Notes: generated from the letters alone by a model not told the origin. A stretch of 37,800 bases of DNA from Alphaproteobacteria bacterium (GCA_030830305.1 JAURNI010000017.1:1-37800); one strand, 5' to 3'; positions 8,504-18,069 are shown, counted from the first letter of the stretch. A program made the numbers and translations.

Positions 8504-9292
8504 CTAAACAACGCTAACAATAAAGATACCAGCATTATTTGCAAGTTGTACTACCTCTTCTTTATGAAGTATAATAGTGCTTTCAGCTTTAATTGCAATT
8601 CCGTAAATATTTGCATCAATGCACTGTTTAATGGTCTCAATGCCAATGGTTGGCATGTCAACTTTAAGGGTTTGCCCTTTTTTTGGTATTTTAACTAAAA
8701 TTGCTTCACCTTTGTTAAATTCTTTTGTGCGTGCAATCATCTTCGCTGTACCTTCAATTCCTTCAAGTGCGGTAATGCAAGAATTTTCAACAACGCACGC
8801 TTGGGAGATATCGTACTTAGAAATATCATTTAAAAACTTCACGGCAAGTTGAATTGATTTTTCATGAATTTTATTTGGCTTAACTTTCGTTAAACAGCCT
8901 TCATTTGTGAGCAAATTTGGTATAATTTCTGTTGCAGAAATTACCCTAAAACCCTTGCTTTCAATGTGTGAAAGTATTGTGGTTAGAAGGTGGTTATCCC
9001 CTTTATTTGGTAGTATGAGAATTTTCCATAAAAGGGGGAATACTCTAAAATTGAATAATTTTAAACTAAGCTTGGGTTTAGTAACCCCGCCTGCAAGGCA
9101 AATATGGGTTACGCCACATCTCTTAAAGTAATCAAGCATTTGCGGTATTTGAGTAATTTGAAAATGTTGAAATGTTTTCGCAATTGAAATATTTTGTGGA
9201 ACGTTTCCAATTAACACACAAACGGACTGCGGGCAATGTGCAAGCAACAATTCTGGAAGGCTGCCATTTCCAAAAACAAAACCAATCTTCAT
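8504..9292 (-). CDS. lpxI: UDP-2,3-diacylglucosamine pyrophosphatase LpxI-type
   Basis: AGGVTKPKL, VVENSCITALEGIEGTAKMI, GQTLKVDMPTIGIETI, AGIFIV; start at MKIGFVFGNG chosen. Confidence 0.85.
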   Translation of the reverse strand: MKIGFVFGNGSLPELLLAHCPQSVCVLIGNVPQNISIAKTFQHFQITQIPQMLDYFKRCGVTHICLAGGVTKPKLSLKLFNFRVFPLLWKILILPNKGDNHLLTTILSHIESKGFRVISATEIIPNLLTNEGCLTKVKPNKIHEKSIQLAVKFLNDISKYDISQACVVENSCITALEGIEGTAKMIARTKEFNKGEAILVKIPKKGQTLKVDMPTIGIETIKQCIDANIYGIAIKAESTIILHKEEVVQLANNAGIFIVSVV

Positions 9293-9354
9293 TAAATAAT
9301 TTGACAATTTGAATATTATTCATTCATTTTACGCAATGATTTTATTTGCAAGTA

Positions 9355-10011
9355 ATGATTTTATTCAATTGGAAAGCAAACGGTTCTAAGAGGCTTATTG
9401 AAGAAATTAACAACCTTGATATTAAAAATGAAAGTGTTGTTATTTTGCCGCCATTTACTTTTTTACAGAACATTAACACAGCAAAATACCAAGTTGGTTC
9501 ACAAAATGTTTCACAATTTTCAAACGGTGCATATACCGGTGAAATTACTGCTCAAATGCTTAAAGAGGTTGGTGTAACATATTGCCTAGTCGGACATTCA
9601 GAACGCAGGCATTACATAGGTGAAAGCAATGAAATCATTGAAAAAAAAATCAATCAACTTCTGAAAGAAGGAATTACTCCTGTTTTGTGTACTGGGGAAA
9701 CATCACTAGATAAAGCAAATAATTCTTGTTATGAGGTTCTAAAAAACCAACTTTCAGTGTTTAAAGAAGGTTGTATTATTGCGTATGAGCCGGTTTGGGC
9801 AATTGGAACGGGAAGTACGCCGTCCAGCAGTGAAATTAACAATATTTGCGACTGGCTGAAACAAGAATACCAAAACACAAAAGTCCTTTATGGTGGTTCG
9901 GTATCGGCAAAAAATATTGCAGAGCTTGCCAAAACAACAGTTGATGGCGTTCTTGTGGGCGGGGCATCGCTAAAACCACAAGAGGTTCTTGAAATTACAA
10001 AATATTTTTAA
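9355..10011 (+). CDS. tpiA: Triosephosphate isomerase
   Basis: FNWKANGS, YCLVGHSERR, AYEPVWAIGTG, VLYGGSVSAKN, GVLVGGASL. ATG at 9355 (ORF track opens at TTG 9346). Confidence 0.95.
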   Translation: MILFNWKANGSKRLIEEINNLDIKNESVVILPPFTFLQNINTAKYQVGSQNVSQFSNGAYTGEITAQMLKEVGVTYCLVGHSERRHYIGESNEIIEKKINQLLKEGITPVLCTGETSLDKANNSCYEVLKNQLSVFKEGCIIAYEPVWAIGTGSTPSSSEINNICDWLKQEYQNTKVLYGGSVSAKNIAELAKTTVDGVLVGGASLKPQEVLEITKYF

Positions 10012-10105
10012 TTTCAAAAAATCCTCTCATAGTTACCTTCCGCCTTGTTGTACTGTCTGCTTGAAATGTTCTTCAAAGTATTGTTTAAATCTATTCAGTG
10101 CCTTT

Positions 10106-11041
10106 TTATATATCCATACTCCATGATCTATTGAGTTGATTTTGGTTGTCATCTAATTTAACATTTAAAAACTCCTGCAATAAATCATGTTCTCCATGAT
10201 CTATCGCTGATATATTGGATTGATTTTGCTTGCAATTGAACAAATCGTTTTGTATATCTAATATACTCCATGATCTATTGAGTTGATCTTGGTTGTCATC
10301 TAATTTAAAATTTAAAAACTCCTGCAATAAATCATGTTCTCCATGATCTATCGCTGCTATATTGTCCACAATTTTGTCAACAAGTTCTTGTGAAAAATCT
10401 GCATTGAGTTCTTTATTTTTAATAATATTATTAACAAGTCCACGCTGTTCTGGAGTAATGTCATCTTCCTCAGCTATAATACCTTTTACTAGATATTGAT
10501 ATGTATTTTTTTTATCATCATACTTAATCAAATCTTTATACTTATTCGAAGGAAATACAGGGTAGGAATTGCAAGCATTTACTATTGGTTTTTGACTATA
10601 TTTTTGAGGTGGCTGACAACAAGTGCACCAGTTAAGACAAGTGCGGCCTTTTTCTTCTGTGAGAATATCTTTTAAGGTGTGAACCTCCCCTCGGGCACTT
10701 CCAAAACCATTAATGTACACGGTGTGTTTATACTGACTTGCATTGTCATTAAGTTCTTTTTTTACTTTTTGTGCTTCTGTCTCATTAAGTAAATCTTTTA
10801 CTTTTCTTTTTACGTCTGTATTCCCACCAACAGTATAGTGATGTTCTGTATCGTGGGACATTTTAGTATTGATAGTATTTTTGATAGTATTTTTGTTGTT
10901 ATCATAACTAATCACATCAATATCGTATTTACTTTGCAGTGCTTTTACAAGTTTATTATCGTATTCTTGTTTAGAATTCCACCCTGAAGCAAAAACAACA
11001 ATCCGTATTTTTGGTTTATTTGCAATCTGACTTTTCTGCAT
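10106..11041 (-). CDS. Hypothetical protein with C-terminal internal repeats (candidate secreted factor/effector)
   Basis: ATG 11041 (MQKSQIANKPKIRIVVFASGWNS) or upstream 11116; two copies of AIDHGEHDLLQEFLN[FV]KLDDNQ[DN]QLNRSWS at the C terminus. Confidence 0.65.
   Translation of the reverse strand: MQKSQIANKPKIRIVVFASGWNSKQEYDNKLVKALQSKYDIDVISYDNNKNTIKNTINTKMSHDTEHHYTVGGNTDVKRKVKDLLNETEAQKVKKELNDNASQYKHTVYINGFGSARGEVHTLKDILTEEKGRTCLNWCTCCQPPQKYSQKPIVNACNSYPVFPSNKYKDLIKYDDKKNTYQYLVKGIIAEEDDITPEQRGLVNNIIKNKELNADFSQELVDKIVDNIAAIDHGEHDLLQEFLNFKLDDNQDQLNRSWSILDIQNDLFNCKQNQSNISAIDHGEHDLLQEFLNVKLDDNQNQLNRSWSMDI
10116..10217. repeat. Direct repeat copy 1 (about 102 bp, period 147 bp)
   Basis: ATACTCCATGATCTATTGAGTTGAT...ctatcgctgaTATATTG, near-identical to 10263-10364. 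Confidence 0.9.
10263..10364. repeat. Direct repeat copy 2 (about 102 bp)
   Basis: ATACTCCATGATCTATTGAGTTGAT...ctatcgctgcTATATTG, offset exactly 147 bp from copy 1. Confidence 0.9.
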
Positions 11042-11153
11042 AAAATATAAAATAGATATATTAAACAATAGCACATTTTTCACCGCATTACAAGAAAATT
11101 TTCTTGATTTTTCCACAATGGCTTAAAATGGTTGTAAATATTAACAATGCACT

Positions 11154-12437
11154 ATGTCAACACGCCTTTCAACATACTACATTCCAACGAAAAAAGACCT
11201 TTCAAAGGATGTCGTCCTTACTTCCCACCAATTAATGCTTAAAGCGGGTTTGATAAAACAAGTTTCATCGGGGCTTTACGCTTGGCTTCCGCTTGGAATG
11301 CGTGTACTTCACAAAGTTTCAAATATCATTCGCAATGAACTGGCAAAAATTAATTGTCATGAAGTTATTCTTCCAACAATGCAACCGCAGGAATTGTGGG
11401 ATCAATCCGGAAGGGGTTCATACTGTGGAAAGGAAACTCTAAAAGTGCAGGATCGCCACGGAAACAGCTTAATTTACGGGCCAACAGCAGAAGAAGTTAT
11501 GACATTTATCGCAGGTTCGGATATCAAATCCTACAAAAATCTTCCGCTTTCACTTCACAACATTCAGTGGAAATTCAGGGACGAAATTCGCCCAAGATTC
11601 GGCGTTATGCGTGCCCGCGAATTCCTTATGATGGACGCCTATTCTTTTGATGAAACCGAGCAAAAAGCAGAGGAAGCATACAGCAGGCATTATGAGGCAT
11701 ACCTTAAAATTTTTGCAAGAATGGGACTGGTTGCAATTCCAATGAAAGCAGATACAGGCGAAATTGGTGGGGACCTTAGCCATGAATTTTTAGTTTTGGC
11801 ACAATCTGGTGAAAGTGAAGTTATTTATGAAAAAACACTGGAACAAGTGATGAATAAAATTCAAAAAGGGGAACAGGTGGAAAACTTACGCAGTGAAATT
11901 TCAAAACATTATGCAGTTACAGAAGAAAAATTTGTTGAAGCGGAAGCTCCAAAAACGGAGCTTGTAAAAACAAGGGGGATTGAAGTTGGCCATATATTTT
12001 ACTTTGGGCAGAAGTATTCCGTGCCATTTAATGTACAATTTCAAAACAAAGAAGGAAAGCTTGATTATGCCTACATGGGTTCTTATGGAATTGGCGTTGG
12101 AAGGCTTATTGCTGCGTTTATTGAGGCAAATAGCGACGACAAAGGCATCATTTGGAACAAGGAAATTTCTCCATTTAATGTAATGTTAATAAATGTGAAC
12201 CCAAAAGATGAGGCTGTGACACAAAAGTGTGATGAAATTTACAACAGATTAAGCCAAAAGTTTGAAGTTCTTTACGATGATGAAGATTTATCTTTCGGGC
12301 AAAAGCTTTCAAGGGCAGAAATGCTCGGTATTCGTGGCATTATGTTGGTTTCCAAGAAAACTCTGGAACAAGATTGTGTAGAGGTAAGGTCTCGTGCGTC
12401 TGGGGAAGTTGAGATGGTAAAAATTGCAGCACTATGA
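11154..12437 (+). CDS. proS: Prolyl-tRNA synthetase (short alphaproteobacterial type)
   Basis: TRLSTYYIPTKKD, HQLMLKAGLIKQVSSGLYAWLPLGMRVL, WKFRDEIRPRFGVMRAREFLMMDAYSF; lacks the long editing insert. Confidence 0.95.
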   Translation: MSTRLSTYYIPTKKDLSKDVVLTSHQLMLKAGLIKQVSSGLYAWLPLGMRVLHKVSNIIRNELAKINCHEVILPTMQPQELWDQSGRGSYCGKETLKVQDRHGNSLIYGPTAEEVMTFIAGSDIKSYKNLPLSLHNIQWKFRDEIRPRFGVMRAREFLMMDAYSFDETEQKAEEAYSRHYEAYLKIFARMGLVAIPMKADTGEIGGDLSHEFLVLAQSGESEVIYEKTLEQVMNKIQKGEQVENLRSEISKHYAVTEEKFVEAEAPKTELVKTRGIEVGHIFYFGQKYSVPFNVQFQNKEGKLDYAYMGSYGIGVGRLIAAFIEANSDDKGIIWNKEISPFNVMLINVNPKDEAVTQKCDEIYNRLSQKFEVLYDDEDLSFGQKLSRAEMLGIRGIMLVSKKTLEQDCVEVRSRASGEVEMVKIAAL

Positions 12438-14071
12438 AAGTGGAAAGCATTAAGGAATATCTTAGAAAAAATCAAATTGATGCATATTTTGCAAACACGC
12501 AAGATAACTTCCTTAGTGAATACACCCTGCCGCAGAATAATGAGGTTCTACAAATTACGGGTTTTACAGGTTCAAATGGATATGTGTTAATTACTCAAAG
12601 TAAGGATTTATTTTTTACGGACGGTCGTTATCTTCTTCAAGCAAAAAATGAAATACCAAGTGGTTTTGAAGTGCATAATATAAAAGATTTCCACCAAATA
12701 TTGCAAGAAAAAAACCTTAAAACCCTTGCGTTAGATTTTTCACGAATTTCAAAGAAATTTGTTTCCTCAATTGAAAAGTATGGCTTAGAATTAAAACATA
12801 TTGAAAGTTTTTACGCAAAATTATGTGAAAAGAATGCAAATTATTATTCCTTGCCAACAGAAATTGTGGGGGAGAACACTTCAAGCAAAATTAGAAAAGT
12901 GCAGGAATATTTAAAAGCCTCAAATAAAGATGGCTTTTTTATTTCAAACCCGCAAAATACCTGCTTCCTGTTAAACATTAGGGGAAATGACGAGCCTTTT
13001 ACCCCAATCCACAAGGCAACCATGTTCATTACTTGGAATAGCTACATGCTAAACCCAAGCCTTGAACAAATTTCAGGAAGTGTTCTGGTGGAGGAGGATA
13101 TCTCTCACGCAAATTTTTGCCAAATTAATGCAGAAAAGCATTTTAGCAGCTTTATAACAAGTTTGAAAGCGGTTAAAAATTCTGTTGAAATTGAGGGCAT
13201 GGTGAATGCTCATAAAATTGATGGAAAGTGTTTGGCAGAATTTCTTGTATGGCTGGAAGAAAATTACAATGGTAAAACGGAATATGAAATTTCACAAAAG
13301 CTTTTGGAATTTAGGCAAAAAAGTGAGTACTTTAAAACGCCATCTTTTGCAACAATTTGTGGTTGTAATGAAAACGGTGCAATAATTCATTATAATGCTA
13401 CCAAAGAAAAAGCAAAAACTGTGCGTGAAAATTCAATTCTGTTAATTGATAGCGGGGGGCAATATGCTGATTTTTCAGGAAAAAATAAAATTCTTGGTAC
13501 AACTGATGTTACAAGAACTCTTTTCTTAGGAAAAACTCCACCGGAAAAATACAAAAAAGCATTTACGCTTGTTTTGAAAGGACACATTGCAATTGCAATG
13601 GCGGAATTTAATAAAGATACTCCATCAAGTTACTTTGATGCACTTGCAAGAAAGTACCTTATAGAAAATGGCTTGAATTATGACCACTCAACCGGGCACG
13701 GAGTTGGAGCATTTCTTTCTGTTCATGAATCTGGCTGTGGTTTTTCTTCAAAAAACAATGAACCGCTAAAAGCAGGAATGGTGATTTCAAATGAACCGGG
13801 TTATTATTTAGAAGGTGAATTTGGTATTCGTATTGAAAACCTTATTTTGGTTTGTGAAAAAGAAAGCAGAATGCTTTATTTTAAAACGCTAACTCTTGTG
13901 CCAATACAGGAAGGATCTGTTGATTTTACCCTGTTAACACAGCAAGAAAAAACATGGCTTAGAAATTACAATGAAGCTTGCTTGAAAAATTCAACTAATA
14001 CCTTACAATATGGTGTTTATTCTTGGAATAGTTTCCACCCTGTCTATAATTCTTGGTTATGCAAATTTTGA
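12434..14071 (+). CDS. M24-family Xaa-Pro aminopeptidase (aminopeptidase P)
   Basis: GFTGSNGYVLI, FFTDGRYLLQA, LLIDSGGQYADFSGKNKILGTTDVTRTLFLG, STGHGVGAFLSVHE, ISNEPGYY, GIRIENLILV. Confidence 0.92.
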   Translation: MKVESIKEYLRKNQIDAYFANTQDNFLSEYTLPQNNEVLQITGFTGSNGYVLITQSKDLFFTDGRYLLQAKNEIPSGFEVHNIKDFHQILQEKNLKTLALDFSRISKKFVSSIEKYGLELKHIESFYAKLCEKNANYYSLPTEIVGENTSSKIRKVQEYLKASNKDGFFISNPQNTCFLLNIRGNDEPFTPIHKATMFITWNSYMLNPSLEQISGSVLVEEDISHANFCQINAEKHFSSFITSLKAVKNSVEIEGMVNAHKIDGKCLAEFLVWLEENYNGKTEYEISQKLLEFRQKSEYFKTPSFATICGCNENGAIIHYNATKEKAKTVRENSILLIDSGGQYADFSGKNKILGTTDVTRTLFLGKTPPEKYKKAFTLVLKGHIAIAMAEFNKDTPSSYFDALARKYLIENGLNYDHSTGHGVGAFLSVHESGCGFSSKNNEPLKAGMVISNEPGYYLEGEFGIRIENLILVCEKESRMLYFKTLTLVPIQEGSVDFTLLTQQEKTWLRNYNEACLKNSTNTLQYGVYSWNSFHPVYNSWLCKF

Positions 14072-15323
14072 GCTTTTCAAACGCCTAAAAATTTCCCAAA
14101 ATAAAGAAAAAGAAATGATGCAAGATCTCAATTCCTACACAAACCTTGAACAATCTTTTGAACGGGAACGGAAGCATATTCAAGAAAAATACACACAACT
14201 GCTTGGTGAAAAAGATAAGTACATCAATGAATTAAAACAAACATATACAAATCAATTGCGGGAAGTAAAGCAAGAAAACGAACTTCGTATTGTAAAACAA
14301 AAAGAGGAATATGACAGAATTGTACAGAAATTGGAGCAGTCTGCAAGGGAGTCTTTTTCTAATATTGCAAATACTATTTTGGAACAAAAAGGTAAAAATT
14401 TACAGGAGCAATCCCTGCAGAATATTCAACATATTCTTGCACCATTTAAAGTGGATATTAACAACTTTAAGCAATTAATTCATACGGTTCAAACAGAGCG
14501 AACCCAGCAGCATGCCTCCTTGGAAACACAAATTAGAGCAATGCAAAACCTTAACCATGGTATGATGCAAACCGCAGAAAACCTGACAAAAGCACTTAAA
14601 GGAGAGAATAAAACCCAAGGAAATTGGGGTGAAATGATTGTTAAAAAAATACTTGATTCCTCCGGTTTAATTGCAGGAGAGCACTACACCGAACAAGGCA
14701 AAGAAATGGGCTTAACAAATGAAGACGGTAGAAGAGAGCAGCCGGATTTTATCATCAACCTTCCGAATAACAAGCATATTGTGTTGGATTCAAAAGTTTC
14801 CTTAACCCACTATGAACGCTATTGCAATGAAGAAAATGAAGCAGATTTAAAAGGCTTTTTGAACTCTATTTATAAACATATTGGGGATTTATCCTCAAAA
14901 GAATACCATAACAACAGGCAGTTAAATTCACCAGATTTTACAATGATGTTCATTCCAATTGAAGCAGCTTATTTTCTTGCTGTTCAGAAAGATAGTACAC
15001 TTTACCAAAAAGCTTGGGAAAAAAGAATTGCTCTTTGCTGTCCCTCAACTCTTCTTGCAATGCTTCAAACTGTAAGCAACCTTTGGGAGATTGATATGCA
15101 AAACAAAAATGCTTATGCAATTGTTGAGCGAGCTTCTCTAATTTATAAAAAATTTGAAAGCTTTACAGCAGACTTAAAAAAAGTTGGTGCAAGCATTCAA
15201 AATGCTTCAAAAACTTACGAAGAAGCGGAGAAAAAATTCATTTCTGGGTCTGGAAGTTTGGATTCTCAATTTAAAAGAATGCAAAGCCTTGTGAAATTGG
15301 ATAATAACCTGCTGTCAGATTAA
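14010..15323 (+). CDS. rmuC: DNA recombination protein RmuC
   Basis: N-terminal TM, coiled coil, GNWGEMIVKKILDSSGLI, QPDFIINLPNNKHIVLDSKVSL, FIPIEAAYFLA. Confidence 0.9.
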   Translation: MVFILGIVSTLSIILGYANFELFKRLKISQNKEKEMMQDLNSYTNLEQSFERERKHIQEKYTQLLGEKDKYINELKQTYTNQLREVKQENELRIVKQKEEYDRIVQKLEQSARESFSNIANTILEQKGKNLQEQSLQNIQHILAPFKVDINNFKQLIHTVQTERTQQHASLETQIRAMQNLNHGMMQTAENLTKALKGENKTQGNWGEMIVKKILDSSGLIAGEHYTEQGKEMGLTNEDGRREQPDFIINLPNNKHIVLDSKVSLTHYERYCNEENEADLKGFLNSIYKHIGDLSSKEYHNNRQLNSPDFTMMFIPIEAAYFLAVQKDSTLYQKAWEKRIALCCPSTLLAMLQTVSNLWEIDMQNKNAYAIVERASLIYKKFESFTADLKKVGASIQNASKTYEEAEKKFISGSGSLDSQFKRMQSLVKLDNNLLSD

Positions 15324-16931
15324 TTATTTACAACCTTGTGAATAATTACAAGTAATTCGTTTGTTATCAGTTGGTGATACCGATAGTGATTGTTGGTCAT
15401 TTAAGTGTATCTGCGTTAATCCACTTTGTGTACATAAATGCCACAAGTTATATCTTTTTTGGTCCGTAATTGCACTGTTGCTGTTTGTAATACTATTGCC
15501 ATTACATATAGATTGTATTGTATTGTAGCTACATTCCACCCATTTTCTCTCGCATTCCCATTTCCAACATATACCAAGAAAATCTATGGTTGTACATACC
15601 TCTGTATCGCCAGAATTACAACTGTGAAACCACATTAAAGGGTCTCCACCGAAGTCATAAGTATCTGATTTTGTATCTTGTTTGGTTGTGGTATATGACA
15701 TCTGTTCTGCATTGTCAATATATTGATATATAGTGTTGTCGTATTGGCAGCCAGTTGTGCAATACCTTCCGTACCAATCTCCTGTGTCTATTTGTTGTAC
15801 TGTTATTCTGTCTTGGTTGTCAAAAGAGCATTTGAATGTTTTCCCGTTTTTTTGACCAACCCTGTTAGAGTTGATACACTTAAACTCATAATTTTGCCCA
15901 TAGTACACTTTTTTACTTTCAATTGTTGCATAACCAACATTCCATTCTTTTTTTCCTGTGGCAGAATATATTTCGTTGTCGGCCGTACAGAATGCAGCCT
16001 TACAATATGCTTCGGTGCTGGTCCAGTTGCCGTCTCTGCATGTTGGGGTAATATAATCTTGTTTTAAATACCAAGGATCGCTGCAGTCTAGCTTTAACCT
16101 TGCCCCATGTATTGTTTTCCCTTTTTCATCTGTTTTTTTTCCGCCAAATTCGTTAAAACAATCACCAATATCATTACATATTTTCTCTCCTCCGGTTTTT
16201 ATTGTAACCTCTGTGTTATCACATGGTTTAAAACCATTGTAACATGCCATCTCAACCGACCATTGATTTTGTGTTGGGGTTGAACCTGAAAGACATGTTG
16301 TTACAAAAGAACTTGTATTTGGATTCATATACTTCATCATTGTTGAATCCGATGTAAATGGCGGGTGAGTTGTTGGGCAGTAAATTCTTACTGCTTCACC
16401 AATATTGAGGTAGTAGTCTGAGTCGCTTTTTTGAATTGGACCGTCCGTTGATGGGAAAGTTGCCGAGGTAAAGTCTTGTATTTCATATTGATTTTCTGTA
16501 CTTTGGCTTGACACATTCCTACCTTTTACAATGTACTCTTTACTAAATTCACTTTTTGTAAACTTACATTTGCGTACGCACATTGACACACCTTGCCATG
16601 AGCCATCTTTACATGTTATGGTATATTCTGTTTTGGCATAGGTATTTTCATAATAACCATTTTGGGTATCACATTTTAAAGTAATAGATTCACCATGTGG
16701 TGTCGTATCTTCTGTGGAAAATGTCAATTTTGTTTTAGAATTTTGATATTTAAGAGAGCTAACGCCAAGAATCGGAATTGACGAATTTGCACAAGGAAGA
16801 CCGTATTGTTTTTTTGCATCACTGTAGGTAAGGTCGGAAAAACTAAACAAGGCAAGGGGTGGACTATTATTTGCTTGTGTATGAAGAAAAACCATGAGAA
16901 ACGCCGAATACAACAGCAGAAAATTTAACAT
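15324..16931 (-). CDS. Secreted cysteine-rich protein with Sushi/CCP-like modules
   Basis: Signal peptide; 28 Cys; GESITLKCDTQNGYYENTYAKTEYTITCKDGSWQGVSMC and GARLKLDCSDPWYLKQDYITPTCRDGNWTSTEAYC match the Sushi pattern G-x-x-x-x-x-C-x..Y-x..-C-x-G-x-W-x..-C. Confidence 0.7.
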   Translation of the reverse strand: MLNFLLLYSAFLMVFLHTQANNSPPLALFSFSDLTYSDAKKQYGLPCANSSIPILGVSSLKYQNSKTKLTFSTEDTTPHGESITLKCDTQNGYYENTYAKTEYTITCKDGSWQGVSMCVRKCKFTKSEFSKEYIVKGRNVSSQSTENQYEIQDFTSATFPSTDGPIQKSDSDYYLNIGEAVRIYCPTTHPPFTSDSTMMKYMNPNTSSFVTTCLSGSTPTQNQWSVEMACYNGFKPCDNTEVTIKTGGEKICNDIGDCFNEFGGKKTDEKGKTIHGARLKLDCSDPWYLKQDYITPTCRDGNWTSTEAYCKAAFCTADNEIYSATGKKEWNVGYATIESKKVYYGQNYEFKCINSNRVGQKNGKTFKCSFDNQDRITVQQIDTGDWYGRYCTTGCQYDNTIYQYIDNAEQMSYTTTKQDTKSDTYDFGGDPLMWFHSCNSGDTEVCTTIDFLGICWKWECERKWVECSYNTIQSICNGNSITNSNSAITDQKRYNLWHLCTQSGLTQIHLNDQQSLSVSPTDNKRITCNYSQGCK

Positions 16932-16965
16932 GGTTTTTCATAAATTTTTTTTTTACTACAATGCA

Positions 16966-17388
16966 TTAAGCATTACCGGCAGAAGCTTCTTGTTGAGCCT
17001 TCTTTTTTGCTTCAGCTCTTTCTTTGGCTTTTTGTTTTGCAATTTCTGCTTGCTCAGCTTTTTGTTTTGCAATTTCTTTCCTTGAAACCCCAACGCTTGA
17101 AGTTTTTACTGGTTCAATGAATTTTTCAAGACCTTGAAATCCAATAGATGCAAGTTTTTTTGCAACAGTTTCACTTGGAATTGCACCATTTTTTAGCCAT
17201 TTTTCTACTGAATCACGGATAATAACAAGCTTTTTGCGTTGCTCTGTTTCTTTGTCAACCATAGGATTGAAGTACCCAAGTTTTTCTAGTGGTTTACCAT
17301 CTCTTTTTTTGCGAGAATCTATTGCAACAATATCATAAAAAGGACGTTTTTTCGAACCTCTTCTTGCTAATCTAATTTTTACAGCCAT
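16966..17388 (-). CDS. rpsP: 30S ribosomal protein S16
   Basis: MAVKIRLARRGSKKRPFYDIVAIDSRKKRDGKPLEKLGYFNP. Confidence 0.97.
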   Translation of the reverse strand: MAVKIRLARRGSKKRPFYDIVAIDSRKKRDGKPLEKLGYFNPMVDKETEQRKKLVIIRDSVEKWLKNGAIPSETVAKKLASIGFQGLEKFIEPVKTSSVGVSRKEIAKQKAEQAEIAKQKAKERAEAKKKAQQEASAGNA

Positions 17389-17517
17389 TACTTGAAACTA
17401 AAATGATACCATCATCACAACTATTATTTTTAAAAGTGTCAAGTATTTTTATTTTTTTAAAAAAATAACTTGAAATCATCATTTTTTTGCTGCCTGCTAA
17501 TGTAGCAATTGTTTGTT

Positions 17518-18021
17518 ATGTATATGAAAATACTTAGCTTTATACTTTTGTTAACATTTTTCTGTACCAATGTTTTTGCAATGAGTCGAAGGAAGGACCC
17601 GGATATTTTTGAAGATTTTCACAGAGAAATTTATGCACATCATTTAGCAATACAACAACATATGGATACAATGTTTGATGAGCATAAAAAATACATGGAA
17701 AGTATGCAAAAGAAAATGTTAAAAAGCAATGCTTCTATAAGGATTACGCAACCCTCGGAGTGTCAGTATAATGTTGTATTTCCCGATTTTGACAAAAGCG
17801 ATATTCAAGTATCTTTTGATGATGGTATTCTTTCTATTACAGGACATAAAAAAAACAAAGGGGAAAATTCCGAACATAATGCGAATTTTTTGTATAACTT
17901 TTCTGTACCAAATAATTGTGAAGGTAAACCGAATGTAAAATATACAAAAAACGGTGCTGAAGTTACATTTAATACAACCACAAAAGACAAAAATGTTTTT
18001 AAAAATACACTTGACAATTAA
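17518..18021 (+). CDS. Exported Hsp20/alpha-crystallin-like protein
   Basis: Signal peptide (MYMKILSFILLLTFFCTNVFA), then YNVVFPDFDKSDIQVSFDDGILSITGHKKNKGE...FLYNFSVPNNCEGKPNVKYTKNGAEVTF, matching the alpha-crystallin beta-sandwich pattern. Confidence 0.65.
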   Translation: MYMKILSFILLLTFFCTNVFAMSRRKDPDIFEDFHREIYAHHLAIQQHMDTMFDEHKKYMESMQKKMLKSNASIRITQPSECQYNVVFPDFDKSDIQVSFDDGILSITGHKKNKGENSEHNANFLYNFSVPNNCEGKPNVKYTKNGAEVTFNTTTKDKNVFKNTLDN

Positions 18022-18069
18022 TTTTTCCTCTCTCTTTTGGGAAGAAGTCAAAGTTTCGTTTAAAAACAG

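Noticed and set aside
10871-10894. 12-bp tandem repeat GATAGTATTTTT x2 in the hypothetical gene
   Set aside because: Real, but short and low complexity (encodes NTIKNTI); not informative alone.
17719-18051. 110-aa ORF opposite the Hsp20-like gene
   Set aside because: Low-complexity shadow ORF; the plus-strand product has signal peptide and fold-like pattern.
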